Below are positions 9,938 through 21,008 of a DNA stretch of 64,000 bases, piece after piece. Source of the DNA: Micrasema longulum (lineage: Eukaryota > Arthropoda > Insecta > Trichoptera > Brachycentridae); contig JAGVSM010003794.1 in assembly GCA_022494885.1 (NCBI GenBank), forward strand, positions 62,001 to 126,000. Reading direction: 5' to 3'. The position numbers and the translations under genes are program-made. Numbering within the stretch: the stretch's first letter is position 1; every line of letters begins with the position of its first letter. Below the pieces are notes generated by a model. The model worked only from the letters and a program-made list of their open reading frames with translations. It did not search any database and was not told the origin of the DNA.

Positions 9938-10378
9938 TACAACAGAGATGAAGAACATTTTAAAGAAGGCAATAAGTCTAGGCATCTACAGGGCTTATGG
10001 CCTGTCATTGGCTGGTTTAAGTGGCCACTTTACACACTGTGTAACATTCACCATTTTGCCCATATTTAATAATCTATATTTCTTCAATTCTTTCATCTGT
10101 TGATGTTTCTGAAGTTAAATGCTAGTATGTAGGTGAAATAATTCAATAAGATGAATCTCACTTGCATAAATAAAGGTTTTAGCCGTTTAACTTCACAAAC
10201 ATCAACAGATGAAAGAATTGAAGTAATATAGATGTTCACATATGGGCAGAATGGTGAATGTTACACAGTGTGTAAAGTGGCCAGTTAAACCAGCCAATGA
10301 CAGGTCATAAGCCCTGTAGATGCCTAGATTTATTGCCTTCTTTAAAATGTTCTTCATCTCTGTTGTAATATGTTATTA
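9938..10378. repeat. FB fold-back hairpin
   Basis: The left arm (about 9938-10118) runs from ACAACAGAGATGAAGAACAT through AAGTGGCCACTTTACACACT to CATCTGTTGATGTTTCTGAA. The right arm (about 10130-10378) is its near-exact inverse complement. It ends with ATGTTCTTCATCTCTGTTGT. Single-stranded copies would fold into a long hairpin. No coding capacity. Confidence 0.85.
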
Positions 10379-10919
10379 TTTTATTCGGTTTTGTAATCCA
10401 TGTAATACAGTCATTACGATATTTCCTTACAAGGGCACAGTTTGACACACAGCAGTTGTTGGATGATTAACAGATTCGAATTGTGAGTATTATCGAGTAT
10501 TCGTCGTTGATCTTTACATTTACATCGATCATTTTGTTCGTTAGTAAAACATGTCTTAAGACACATTTTTAAAAATATGCAACTGCGGCTTTCAACAAAA
10601 TATTTATCTGTCATCAGGTAGTATTCGGTATTTCATCATGATTGAGGTAAGAATATAAAGATACGTAGTAGCTCAGGAATAATATGAATAAATACGTGGT
10701 TAAAAAAAAGTTTTTTAAAATTTTTTTGATGGGGTCTAGAGGTAGGTAGGTCTCTAGGTCTCCCAGTCTTTTGCTGATGTGAAAAAATCTCTAATTTTTT
10801 GTTGAGGTGCCATAAACGGTTTTGATGCCGTGTTTTTTGCGATCTTCAAAACGTCGTTAAATAGTACGAACGACACACGGCATAATAATCCCGAAAAACT
10901 TATTGTGCACGAAAGTTGG
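10379..10919. other. gene-free stretch
   Basis: No recognised repeat or open frame. A GGTAGGTAGGTCTCTAGGTC run lies at about 10741. Confidence 0.45.
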
Positions 10920-11098
10920 CGGCCTCCGTGGTGTAGTGGTCAAGACGCTCGACTCACACATGAAAGGTTCCGGGTTCGATTCCCGGTGAGAACACAAAAA
11001 TTAAAGTGTGTATTTTCTCAAGCCTGGGTGTTCTGTGATGTAATTCACCACTGTAATTGGGCCTCCTGACCTGTTGTGGTGCAAAAAAAAAAAAAAAT
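10920..11098 (+). mobile_element. SINE1 copy
   Basis: The tRNA-like head CGGCCTCCGTGGTGTAGTGG supplies the A box. The B box is GGGTTCGATTCCCGG at about 10972. The tail has CAAGCCTGGGTGTTCTGTGA, then CTGACCTGTTGTGGTGC and an A-run ending at about 11096. Near-identical copies sit at 46252 and 47710, so the family is relatively young here. Confidence 0.9.
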
Positions 11099-11245
11099 AA
11101 AAGTTCATATTCAAATTATAATGTTAATAAAATTAATTTTTTATTTTTTTATTGTTAGCATTATTTTATTTTCTTTTGCATGTCTACTTTTGAAAAGCAT
11201 GCAGCTTACGTACATAATTATTAAGTATGTATAACCGAATTTTCT

Positions 11246-11310
11246 ATATATATATATCTTCTTCTTCTTCTTCGTTTTTTCATGGCCTTTTATATATATA
11301 TATATATCAT
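11246..11310 (+). repeat. TA and CTT microsatellites
   Basis: A (TA)n run, then (CTT)5, then a second (TA)n run, separated by a short unique piece. Local low-complexity DNA. Confidence 0.85.
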
Positions 11311-12289
11311 TGTTTTATGAATGTATTGTTTCCGATGTTGGCCGTTGCGGAATAAACAATACCTAGAGTTTACACATTTGATTGAAATATTGAAATAAAT
11401 CAAAATCCATGACGAGTGGTTTTGAAGCGATGCCACTCCTAAGATTTTCATCTAAATGAAAATCCTGAAATATATAATCGAATGGAGATTAGTACGCTTT
11501 TTGGTTTACTAGTAAGAGCTTTGGTCTACCCTTTTTGAGGTTTGATTTTCTCTGTTTTAAATAATAAGCCATTCATTTTAATCTAAGATCTGTTTTTTCA
11601 ATCCGGTTACCGGTACCATAAAAAATATTTTTCGACTTATTATTTATTTCAACAATTTTTTTTCTTTTTAAACGCTTTATATACATGTACAAATTACAAA
11701 CATATGCATGAGAGGGGGCATGTTGCATTAGGATAATTTCTTCCTACTTACCCAGACCGTTCAATTGAAGAAAATCAGTGGTATATGAACATATTGTAGG
11801 TATATTATAGTATTTTCATTATAAAACCAAACATTGTTTTACACATAATTTACGTTGGTTACATTTTAAGACAAAAAATATAAATGAACTACATTTGTAC
11901 ATGTTATGTTCCATCTTGGGAGTGGACAAAGATTTAGTAAAAGGGACATTTATTTAAGAAAAATAACTTCCTTTCCGAGATCACCTTTGGTAAAAAATGA
12001 TAAAGACTCACAGACCATACAAGTAAACGCAACCCGTCTGGCTTCACTATTTTCATTTAGACATAAAAATAAATACTGCCTTAATAATTTTACCTTTATA
12101 TTCAATTCAAGTTTTATACTATTATTTGTAAAAACATAATATTTATTTTAATTTTTATCTCCTAAAATTTTGTTTATTTAAGGTTTTTTTAAAAATACAT
12201 ATTTTTTTTAATGCATTTTTAGATAGATTTTTTTCAAGTCTTACCTGAATTGTACGTGTGTAAGTCTCATTTTATTTTTTTGATTTTCT
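11311..12289. other. gene-free stretch
   Basis: AT-rich DNA without recognised repeats. A 77-residue open frame at 11906-12139 (SGQRFSKRDIYLRKI near its start) has no known motif and lacks neighbours or splice context; I do not call it a gene. Confidence 0.4.
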
Positions 12290-12630
12290 ACTGTCCAGGC
12301 GGGTAAAGAATTCAGTTCAAGTAGGGAAATAGAACCACTGGATATGTGTTTTTGACTCGATGGCTCCAGCTACGAGGTAAAAATCTTACAAAAGGAAAGA
12401 GAGTGGGGATAAGTCCGTCTCATGTGGCACGTTCGCCAACCATGCTTGAGGCCCGTGGTTGGATTCCTGGCAGGGTGGATGTGAAAGAATGGTCTTATAG
12501 GGAGTGTTATGTACACTGGTAACTGGATTGGTACCGATATTACTGTTGTAACAAAAACTATCTAGATATGCTGAAATTGAGTGCCGATGCAGCGTCCTTT
12601 GCACCATTGGGTGCGGATTAGCCAAATGAA
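12290..12630 (+). mobile_element. SINE3 copy with 5' leader
   Basis: The leader region (TGTCCAGGCGGGTAAAG, then TTTTTGACTCGATGGCTCC) precedes a tRNA-like head (GATAAGTCCGTCTCATGTGG, then TGGTTGGATTCCTGG as B box). A body follows, ending in the block GCACCATTGGGTGCGG. The same leader-head order is seen inverted at 21.2 and 44.2 kb, so the leader belongs to the element. Confidence 0.75.
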
Positions 12631-12641
12631 ATTGAAAATTT

Positions 12642-12768
12642 GAAATCGGGTTGTGTTCCTGTGGCTAGAGTCTCGGACTCACGGACCAAAGGTCCGTGGT
12701 TTGAATTCCACTCTACCCCAATTTGATTCCATTTTCTAATAGTAAGTTATTTACAACTCGTTGGTTAA
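12642..12768 (+). mobile_element. SINE2 copy
   Basis: Head ATCGGGTTGTGTTCCTGTGG, B box GTGGTTTGAATTCCAC, body with TTATTTACAACTCGTTG. It is truncated at 12768, where a LINE C-terminus starts abruptly. It lies immediately downstream of the SINE3 copy in the same orientation. Confidence 0.8.
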
Positions 12769-13380
12769 CCGCATTCATCTTAAGGTACCACAGAGACAAA
12801 CGCGTTATGCACAACTTTTCCACATACCTAAATGCAGAACAAATTCGTCAAAAAACGCTACGATTAACCGTATTATGGATACGTATAACAGGAAATTTAA
12901 CGAAATAGATATATTTACCAAAAATATTAAATTTATCAAAACTGCCATAGGTAATAAATTGTCTTTGTCCGCATCCTCCTCTCCGTTGCTCTCTATCCCT
13001 GAACATATATAAGTTTTATAGTGAGAAGATCTTTTAATATAATTATGTATCCCCGTACTGCGGGCCAACTGTTTGTGACACCTGATTTTTATAATCCGAA
13101 TCATTTCTATTAAACTTATATGTTATTCTTATTTATATATTATGTAGGTGCATATAATATGCATTTGTGTGTTCGTTTTGAATCAACGTTCGCGTATTGT
13201 CAATCCTTATTTTATTGTTGTCATTATTTCGTATTTACTGCATTTTGTGATTACCTACTGTATTGTATAGGACTCGTCCCACATTATTCATTCGATGTGT
13301 ATCAGTTAAATTTAAAAAATAAAATGCTTTTTTTTTCTTCAGAATACGGTTTTGAAATTTAACATACTTAAAAAAAAAAA
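12769..13380 (+). mobile_element. non-LTR RT C-terminus and 3' UTR
   Basis: The frame from 12769 reads RYAQLFHIPKCRTNSSKN, then ATINRIMDTYN, the conserved C-terminal block of Jockey/R1-type reverse transcriptases. It ends at a stop at 13010. The following roughly 370 bases are non-coding and finish in AATAAAATGC and an A-run, consistent with a LINE 3' UTR. 5'-truncated, as usual for target-primed retrotransposition. Confidence 0.75.
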
Positions 13381-13499
13381 TAAAAAAAAACAATTTATAT
13401 AATTTCGTCATTTGAATTTTAACAAAAAGGTTTCTAACTTTTTACTAAGCTCTTTATTCTACCATTTTTAATACAATTTACAAGTTTTAAGCAAATATA

Positions 13500-13795
13500 T
13501 TATTTTCATACTTACGCACCCATACAAACGCACCCTCTCCCTCTTTCATTCCCACACGCACATGTATCCTCTCCCTCATTCATTCACGCATACACACATT
13601 CACATACACATGAATACAAACGTCACACAAATACAATTACTAAACTTCTTTTCTTATATATTATGTGTCATTATATTTACAGTGGATTTTTTTAATTGGC
13701 TTTAATATTTTTAAGATTTTTCTAATTATTTTGTTTATGTAATAACTGTAAAAATCCCAAATAAAATGAAATAAATAAATAAACAAATAAAATGG
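13500..13795 (+). mobile_element. LINE 3' UTR-like sequence with AAAT tail
   Basis: A C/A-rich tract (CACCCTCTCCCTCTTTCATT and CACATACACATG) is followed by AT-rich sequence and a terminal GAAATAAATAAATAAAC run, typical of a LINE 3' end. No coding part is left. Confidence 0.45.
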
Positions 13796-13799
13796 CACT

Positions 13800-13836
13800 C
13801 AAAATGAAATATTTGGGTAAATCATAAAAACGCAAC
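13800..13836 (+). mobile_element. SINE2 3'-tail scrap
   Basis: GAAATATTTGGGTAAATCAT matches the 3' tail of SINE2 copies at 1.1, 18.0, 22.3 and 45.7 kb. Head and body are absent. Confidence 0.5.
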
Positions 13837-15373
13837 ATTTATTTTTATTAATAAAAAAAAAAATGTTGACTTGAGATTTTTTAAAGTATTTTTTCGAGTT
13901 ATTTCGTCATATGGTATTTCGTCATACGGTTGGTAATATTTTGAGCGTAATTGAAAAATTAGCAGATTTTTTTCAGTTCAAAATATAAAATAAGGATCTT
14001 AAATTTTTATGAAGCCTGGAATATTCATGTCAAAGCAGGCCAATAAAATAAAAGGATTGTTTTGTTGCAATGAGTCTTGACAACATTTAACAATGGTGAC
14101 AATGTCACATATTCTCGAATGTATCCAATTTTCTATTAACGAGTTTGTTTTATTATGTAGGGTAACGTTATTGCTCTATTAAAACACAATGTTGCAACCT
14201 TTTTTAGGCTTCCGCTACAGTTCGTACGTAGCTAACCAAAACTCGTAATTTGGAAGTCGTAAACTATCCAAACAAAGAAACTCACCGCCCGAGACAATAG
14301 TTATTTTACTTTCGATAATAAATAATTATATTAATGAGTCAAAACTGTGATTATGAATTATCGTTTTACTAATGAAATAAAGCGAGCATTCTATGATCGG
14401 CATGATTCTTTTAACCCTAGGTAGATAAAATATAATATCATATACACCAACCAAAATATGTGCACTCAAACATCTTAGCAGATTATCATTAATGGAACAT
14501 AAAATAAAATTATCTTTTTATGGTTAGATAAATGATTTAAAAAAATGTAAGTAGAGATTTAAAAACCGAAGATAACTCTGTTAACTTCCCATTGTGGTCG
14601 GGGCCCAGAAGAGGATTTGTTTGAAATTGAAATCCTCTACGTCACTCATTTACTCACTAGGCGTATAATGTAATAATAATTTTAGGAGATAATAATTGCA
14701 ATGATTTTTTAAAGTATTTTGATGTTATGCTTTTTTAAAATAAAAAGTTAAGATACGATAAATAGTTCAGAGTGTACTATTTTTTGTAATCCTGAATCGA
14801 TTTTTATACAAGGAAACCAATCCAGCATGGTTCAATTTTTAATATTCTTTTTGACACGGTACTGTGTGGAACATATTTCCCGAGTAAAAAGAGGTTCTAG
14901 TGTAATTACGCTGTAATGTTATAAGCTTGAGTGAAACATTACACTAGTCTGTAATATCATCTTCCAGGCGATGACATAACCCGTCTTCGGGAAAACAAAC
15001 TCTTGAATCGGTCTATTGAAACACGGCTTGAGTTATTATGACATTACATCTTTATGAAGGGAGTCATTGTATAAAGTATCCTTAATAATGGGTCATTTGT
15101 TAGTTTCACGCGCAGACATAACGGCCTGAGATATTCGGCGATGAAGTAATGAATACAGAATACAGGAGCTGAGAGGAAATGGGAGTATTACTACATACAC
15201 TCGGTGTAATCAGCCGATTGTAAATCGAGACTAATTACTTTGATGTGATACCTGACAAGAGATATTCAAGATCAACTAAAATTAGACGTTAGACGAGTGA
15301 TTCGTCGGTATAGTGATAAAACCCTCTCAATGCATAATTGCCTATACCTAGAAAAAAAATTTAAAATGTCATT
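13837..15373. other. unique-looking stretch, no gene found
   Basis: The longest repeat-free part of the left half. The segment 14820-15310 is less AT-rich than its surroundings and rich in short GTAATTACGC-like motifs. A splice-like TCTTCCAG at about 14960 precedes a short open frame (DDITRLRENKLLNRSIE) that ends at a stop without a clear donor. I see no firm gene evidence. Confidence 0.4.
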
Positions 15374-16300
15374 TTGAACTCGCGTTTTCTGTTATTTGCG
15401 GATGACTTAAAATTATTCTTAAAAATGACAACTTTGGATGATTTTCGTCTTCTCCAAGGGGATATATCTAATATATGTGAATGGGGAAGGCGTAACAAAC
15501 TTAGGTTTAATGTTTCCAAGTGTTCGGTCACGTCTTTCACTAGGGCCCAAAAAACTATATTTTTTCGCTACAAAATGAATGACCAGAATCTGATACGAAC
15601 ATCGAATGTTAAGGATCTGGGCTTTAGATTTGTGAGTACCCTGACATTTCATGAACACATAGAGACAATCAGTGGTAGTGCATTGAAGATGTTGGGATTC
15701 GTTCTGCGTACTGCCAGGGTTTTTGAAAATACCTGCGTACTAAGAACTCTTTACAACTCCTTGGTGCGAAGTAGACTCCAGAGTGGCTCGATGATTTGGG
15801 GGCCACATGAACTGAAGTAATCTCTTATGATAGAGAAAATCCAAAAGAAGTTTCTGAGATATTTCTACATGAGAGAGTGAGGGTATTATCCTTGGCTCTA
15901 CCCGACCGAGTTTGTCCAGGGTATGCTTGGCTACAACAGTTTAGAGACTAGAAGGATTGTTGCGCGGTATTGTCGATAATCCTGAGATTATGATGAGCAT
16001 TGGTTTGTATGTTCCTGATAATTACCTAAGACAGCGTCAGCATAGATTGTTTCATATTCTGATATACAGGACCAACCTGCCGATGGTTATGCCTGTTGGA
16101 AGAGCTACTGCTATGCTGAACCACATCGCTCTGGATATTGATCTGTTCCATGTATCCGAAGGGGTTTTCCGGAGCAGGATTCTCCTACTACTTTGACATG
16201 AATCTCTTTCACGTATTTTTTAATAATATGTACCTATTAAATGTATGTTTGTAATGTAAATGTTATATTTAAATAAATTAATTGAATTGAATTGAATTGA
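15374..16300 (+). mobile_element. non-LTR retrotransposon RT fragment with FADD box
   Basis: A 148-residue open frame carries LLFADDLKLF (RT catalytic box), LQGDISNICEWGRRNKLRFN, NVKDLGFRFVSTLTF and RVFENTCVLRTLYNSLVRSR. A stop at 15818 breaks the frame, but coding similarity continues (RQHRLFHILIYRTNLPMVMP) to 16196. The 3' UTR ends in four GAATT units at 16279-16300. Sister of 6252-6940. Truncated at the 5' side, dead. Confidence 0.92.
16279..16300 (+). repeat. (AATTG)n tail of the LINE
   Basis: Four to five tandem AATTG units end the LINE copy. Short repeat tails of this sort occur at the 3' end of some I/Jockey-type elements. Confidence 0.85.
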
Positions 16301-16413
16301 AAATAAAAATCAATTTGAATGTTTGACTCGACAAAAGTTTTTTCTGGTCTTCCTTATTCATATTTTAAACACGATAAATACATACTCATAAAACCATCTT
16401 GGTTCCTTTAAAT

Positions 16414-16969
16414 CACGGGTTCCCAACCAATGAGGCGTGCCCCACTTGGGGAGCATAGAGTGACCCACAGGGGGGCCCGACGGGCCCAAAAATAAACTGC
16501 GTATTTATTTATTATATATTCGGCCTGAGTCTATTACAACAGCTAAATGAAGAACCATATGCACACGAAACTGAACAAAAAGAATTAGTATTAGTATAAT
16601 ATTCTTTACATGGGATTCATTGAACCTCTTATAAACATCAATAAATAAGAACATAAAACTATGTAGTAAAGACAAACAGGGGCAATAAATTAATGGTATA
16701 CAATATATTAAAAAACACGATAAACAAATAAGACTTCGATCTAAACCATGCCAATTCATCTTCATCGTGCACTGTTTTAGTGGCGAAGAGATCTACGAAA
16801 AGCCAGAAGATCTATCCCAAAGAACTCCAAGTTGTGTGACAAATTGACTAATCTGTTATATGGTACATATTCTGGTCATTGAGGCATTAAAACAAAACTT
16901 GCTCCTAGAAGATTTTATAAATAGCAGATTTTGACTTCTGATGACACAGCAAATGGTTGGGAACAGCTG
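16414..16969. mobile_element. hAT non-autonomous element with 8-bp TSD
   Basis: Left terminus CACGGGTTCCCAACC; right terminus read inward CAGCTGTTCCCAACC. Both match the hAT consensus CAGNGGTTCCCAAC. CTTTAAAT directly flanks both ends (16406-16413 and 16970-16977), a perfect 8-bp duplication as expected for hAT. Just inside the left end is CAGGGGGGCCCGACGGGCCC. TTATTTATTATATATT at about 16505 suggests an inserted inverted LINE tail. No transposase. Confidence 0.9.
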
Positions 16970-16977
16970 CTTTAAAT

Positions 16978-18029
16978 TATTTTAATAGATGAAATTTCGA
17001 AAAAAACATGGTAAATGGAATTAATGGTTTTCGCCAGAAAACATTAAGGAAAAAAAGACTTTTAATTAGTTTTAATACATGCTAGTTTTAAAACTAAACC
17101 TCAGGAGATTAAAAGGATTTATTAGCTGAAAAATGGCAAACAGCAGCATTTAAAATTTCTTATATCAAATTTTGTCAGTTAGAGGGTTTTATCATTTATA
17201 TATTAATATTTTTTCAATTATAAACTATATTTAAAAATAAAAATAATGTGACCTAACTGGGGTAACCCGTGCCGAGGACAATTAACAATATACTTTATTA
17301 AAAATATTTTTACATTTGAGAATAAACAAATAAGACTAACTTAATAAACAGAGATAATAATCAACAAAATGTTCCGACAGTTTGAACACTATGTATTTAT
17401 GTTTAAAATTAATTTATTCATGTCCATATTATTTTTATTACAAATGCACAATTAAAGAACAAAAACATAAGATAAATTATACACTTGTACCGACGGTATA
17501 ATTGTTGTTTCTATGTTTTTTATTTATTGATTTCTTTAAGCTTTATTAAGTAAATTCAATTGTTGATATTATTTTAGTGAATAATTTTGGCGTGATTCCT
17601 ACATAATTTGGTTACAAATTTAAAATACGAGATTCTTATTGAAATAAAAATATTAAAAAAAAACTTCAATTCAATCAAGCTCTTTTGTAAAGTTGCTACA
17701 TGTCGGTTGGTATTTTTTCCTTTCCAGCGTCAATATGTTATTTAAACATTTTAGCTTTGATTTGTAATAAAGGAGTATTTGTGTTTTTATGTTAATTTTT
17801 TAAAAATATGTAACTTAATACATTTTGCTATTATATTTTATATTGCTAAAGGCACGTACGCGGTAAAATAAATAACAAATCATAAGAAATAATATTGACT
17901 TTTAATCATTTTACATTTTGTATTAAAATTATTACTCACTGGTTATTTCAAATGCGTGCATTTAAGTAGGACTCGTCTTTTGTTAAAAAGATAAAGTTGT
18001 AAAAAAAAATACTCGTATTTATGTATTTA
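16978..18029. other. AT-rich stretch with LINE 3' motif
   Basis: Contains CTGGGGTAACCCGTGCCGAG at about 17258, shared with 9.64 and 26.32 kb and probably a LINE 3' UTR scrap on the minus strand. Otherwise featureless. Confidence 0.4.
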
Positions 18030-18195
18030 CTTTCATGTAATTTTCCCAAATATTTCAATTTTGGGGACCATTTTCATCAGATTGTAAAAAACTCTCTATT
18101 ATAAATAGGAATTAAGTTAAGGAATTGTTGAAGAATGGGTTCTGAACGTTGGACTTCTGATTAGTGAGCCCGTGACACTAGGAGACCGCAACTTA
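18030..18195 (-). mobile_element. SINE2 copy, decayed
   Basis: Minus strand: an eroded tRNA-like head (AGTTGCGGTCTCC, with the B-box area near 18145 altered) and a tail complementary to TTTCCCAAATATTTCAATTT. The B box is degraded, so it is unlikely to be transcribed. Confidence 0.65.
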
Positions 18196-18499
18196 ATAGT
18201 TATTAACTTCCATTAATGATTTTCGAATGATTTTTGAATGTTTTTTAAATATCCGTTACTCGTGAAATAACCGTGTAAGAAAATAAAAATCATGTTATGG
18301 TAAAGTAGCGCATTTCGTTTGTTTAAAAAATAATTAAAAAAAAAAAAAGTGATGCTTTGCTTTGGTTTCTTCTGATCCAAAGTTTGCGACCGGTGGTACC
18401 ACAATTCGTCACCTTTATTTATGAATAATGCACGCATTGGCATATTTACGTTGTAATAAACAAAACAAATAATACTACTCTGTGTGTGAAATATAACCT

Positions 18500-18570
18500 A
18501 AATCCGGACGAGTGTTTTTGACTCGATGGTTACTCTATGGTGGAAATCTGGAATTGGAAATCGAGCACAG
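18500..18570 (+). mobile_element. SINE3 leader scrap
   Basis: CCGGACGAGTGTTTTTGACT and CGATGG match the SINE3 leader at 12.34 kb and the inverted leader at 21.3 and 44.25 kb. Followed by GGAAATCGAGCACAG, comparable to the segment just before the tRNA head. Confidence 0.55.
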
Positions 18571-19359
18571 ATTTTTTGTCTTCGTGGTTATTATCATCTG
18601 CTGCTCTATATAATTGCCTGTATGAGAATTACAAATGACTGCGGATCACTCACTACATTAGTTTTTTTTAAATATTGTTTTTTATTTTTATTTGTTAAAA
18701 TAAATCCTTGAGTTCTTATTCTTTACCCCAGTATTAAAATTTTCCGATAGTTTATTTCAGGGAATATTTTTACATTCAAAGGGTCGGAAAAGGTGTCTTG
18801 ATGATTAAGATAAAATTATAAATAAAACTTCTTGGTTCAGTTACAAATTTATTTAATTTTAACCAACGAGCGCTTTCGCCTAAGAAGGCATATTCAGGAC
18901 TGGTCTGTTTTTTAATTTTATGTAAATCATTAATTATTGAGTTTTATCAAGAAATATCTACAAAAATCATCAAAAAAATAATTTTGAATAAATTACATTG
19001 AAAAAAATCTTCGTCGGTGGTCATCATTAATGAACCGAGTGTAACAAGATTTTCTTAGGGACAATGAACTCAATCCCTATGTTTTTTTGTGTTTTAAAAA
19101 CTAAATAAGGGATTCTCCTCTTTAGTTTTCAAACGAAAAAGGATAGAACTTTCTCAGACTTGCCTATGTTTATGTTGCAGACCCAACGGTTGGGTCTGGT
19201 TGCGTACTGCGAACTAATTTATTTTTAAAATTATTCATCATGACATGGGAAAAACATTGAAATTTAGTATGCAACACCATTTTATTGAATAAAAAAGAAA
19301 ATAAAAAAAATCTTATTAAGAAATAATTATGACACTTTTAATTTTGATTTTTTAAATTT
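18571..19359. other. gene-free stretch with a perfect short palindrome
   Basis: CAGACCCAAC, one spacer base, then GTTGGGTCTG at 19178-19198 form a 10-bp-arm palindrome. It is not followed by a T-run, and bacterial-type termination is not expected here. Rest featureless. Confidence 0.45.
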
Positions 19360-19740
19360 GTCAAAGTCCTGCTGAGTTGCATACATACAACTCGTCAGCA
19401 GGTTCTTATAAATTGCATCGATTATTCACACTCAACCTACATTAACAATAATTTTACTTGAAAAACATTACATATTACATTATCAAAAATTAAAAACTAT
19501 CACTAATACAAAAAACTTTTTTCTATTAAAAAATAATTTGAGCAAACGTCTCGCTCCTGTATTTAACTCAGTATTTTTAATATTGTTTGGTAACATGTTA
19601 AATATTTTAGGTATACTGTATTGCAGTGTCCTTTTGCCATATTTATTGCAATATCTAGGAACAGCTAGCCCTTCCATACTAGTAAGCCTGGTGTTGTTAT
19701 AATGTGTTAACTTATGTTTATACTCGGAGTGCGACATATG
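19360..19740 (-). mobile_element. non-LTR RT C-terminus and 3' UTR
   Basis: The minus-strand frame 19737-19483 reads HYNNTRLTSMEGLAVPRYCN, then KYGKRTLQYSIPKIFNMLP. This is the NTR...(14-16)...GKR.LQY..P...N.LP block at the C-terminus of LINE reverse transcriptases. About 120 bases of 3' non-coding DNA follow to the left. 5'-truncated and isolated. Confidence 0.8.
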
Positions 19741-20100
19741 CTGACAAATTAATTTGTACCAAAGTAATAAAGTAGGTATAAGTCACTACTACGTACTTAT
19801 TTTTTTTTTAATCAATACTTCACACTAAAATACTATGAACATTAGGAGGGCTCTGAAAATTAATTTCCTATAAATCAATAGTCAGATAACCTTTCAATAT
19901 ATTCCATTGTACGATGTTTCATTGAAATGGTTACTCTCTACCTAGTAAATTCATACTCCTTCCTTCATCACCTTCCCTTATTTTCAACTATTTCTCCCAA
20001 AAGATCCAATAAATTAATAAATATACAATCAGTTTACGTAAGCGCTACGCTAGCTACTGATAGCATGTGTTCTATATACATATAGTGGGATATGCATTTA
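19741..20100. other. gene-free stretch
   Basis: A T-run at 19799 and AT-rich DNA, with no feature recognised. Confidence 0.4.
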
Positions 20101-20365
20101 GTGTAATTAGTGTCCCGACGATGAGACGGGTACGTCTCGAAACCGTTAGATATAGAGAAGTCAGTTAGTGGGTATATAGTATTGGATTGTGCCCACGTAG
20201 AATATCTTAATCGGCGTGCGTGCATGAGAAGACGTATGCATGTAGAGGAAGCGAGGTCTGTATGCAAAGACAGAGTGATAAAGCGTTCTTTTCTCTCTGC
20301 CTATCCCTACGGGGAAACGGCGTGATGTTTTGTTGTTGTTATTTTTTTTAAAATAAAACATTGCT
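20101..20365 (+). mobile_element. RTE-type LINE 3' end
   Basis: GAGGAAGCGAGGTCTGTATG, then GTTCTTTTCTCTCTGCCTAT and CCCTACGGGGAAACGGCGTG, is the conserved last-codon/3' end segment of an insect RTE-like LINE. The same end occurs at 23.51 kb, inverted at 22.95 kb, and degraded at 61.5 kb. Upstream, 20113-20145 carries a stem (GAGAC/GTCTC) next to GAAAC. Confidence 0.75.
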
Positions 20366-21008
20366 TATTTTACAGTACTGACGATTGTCTATGGTAATTC
20401 GGTATTATATGTATACTTTTTTATTTAAATAACCCTCTTTTTTTAAAGTTTGTTTGGTACATGCTCTTGTTATACTTAAAAAAACAAATTTTGAAATAAT
20501 GAGGTAAATCATATTGGAAATAATATGTTATGAATATACCATGTACCTACTCACATTGTGTAGGTACGCACGCTGGTATTTTTTTATTCTAAATCATACA
20601 TATCATATTCAATAATAAATACTTAACCGCAATAAAGCCATGGTTCATTAAAGTTGAAAATCCATGGATGAGAAAGCATCCCACGACGGGCGATTGTATA
20701 GAAAAAAACGGATAAAAAAATGTAACGTGATACTCGGTTCTATGACAGTTGTGAACAGAAGCTAATGTTTTTTGTTGTAGCGATGGGACATGGAACAAAT
20801 TACCTAATTAGTATATTTAGTTCCAAATAGTGAACACGGTACACAAATGTATCTCATGTGAATAAATTTATCGAATATTAAATTAAAACTATGTACAAAA
20901 AAAGTTATATAGACGCTGTATTGTTTGACTGCACGATGCTATTAATATAAATTATTTTGTAAAGAAATTTTATATTATGAAACTCTGCAGCTCAAAAAAA
21001 TATTTTTA
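20366..21008. other. AT-rich gene-free stretch
   Basis: No recognised repeat. A 69-residue minus-strand frame at 20589-20798 has no known motif. Confidence 0.4.

Noticed and set aside
10920..10992. Possible functional tRNA gene
   Set aside because: Intact A and B boxes, but no acceptor-stem pairing, and the sequence continues into a shared SINE tail with further copies at 46 and 48 kb.
10830..11069. 79-residue open frame
   Set aside because: It is a readthrough of the SINE1 tRNA-like head and tail; the composition is that of the repeat.
11906..12139. 77-residue frame
   Set aside because: Second half is hydrophobic AT-rich sequence and no family is recognisable.
14968..15040. Possible exon after TCTTCCAG
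   Set aside because: A short frame (DDITRLRENKLLNRSIE) looks coding-like but runs into a stop with no good donor and no partner exon.
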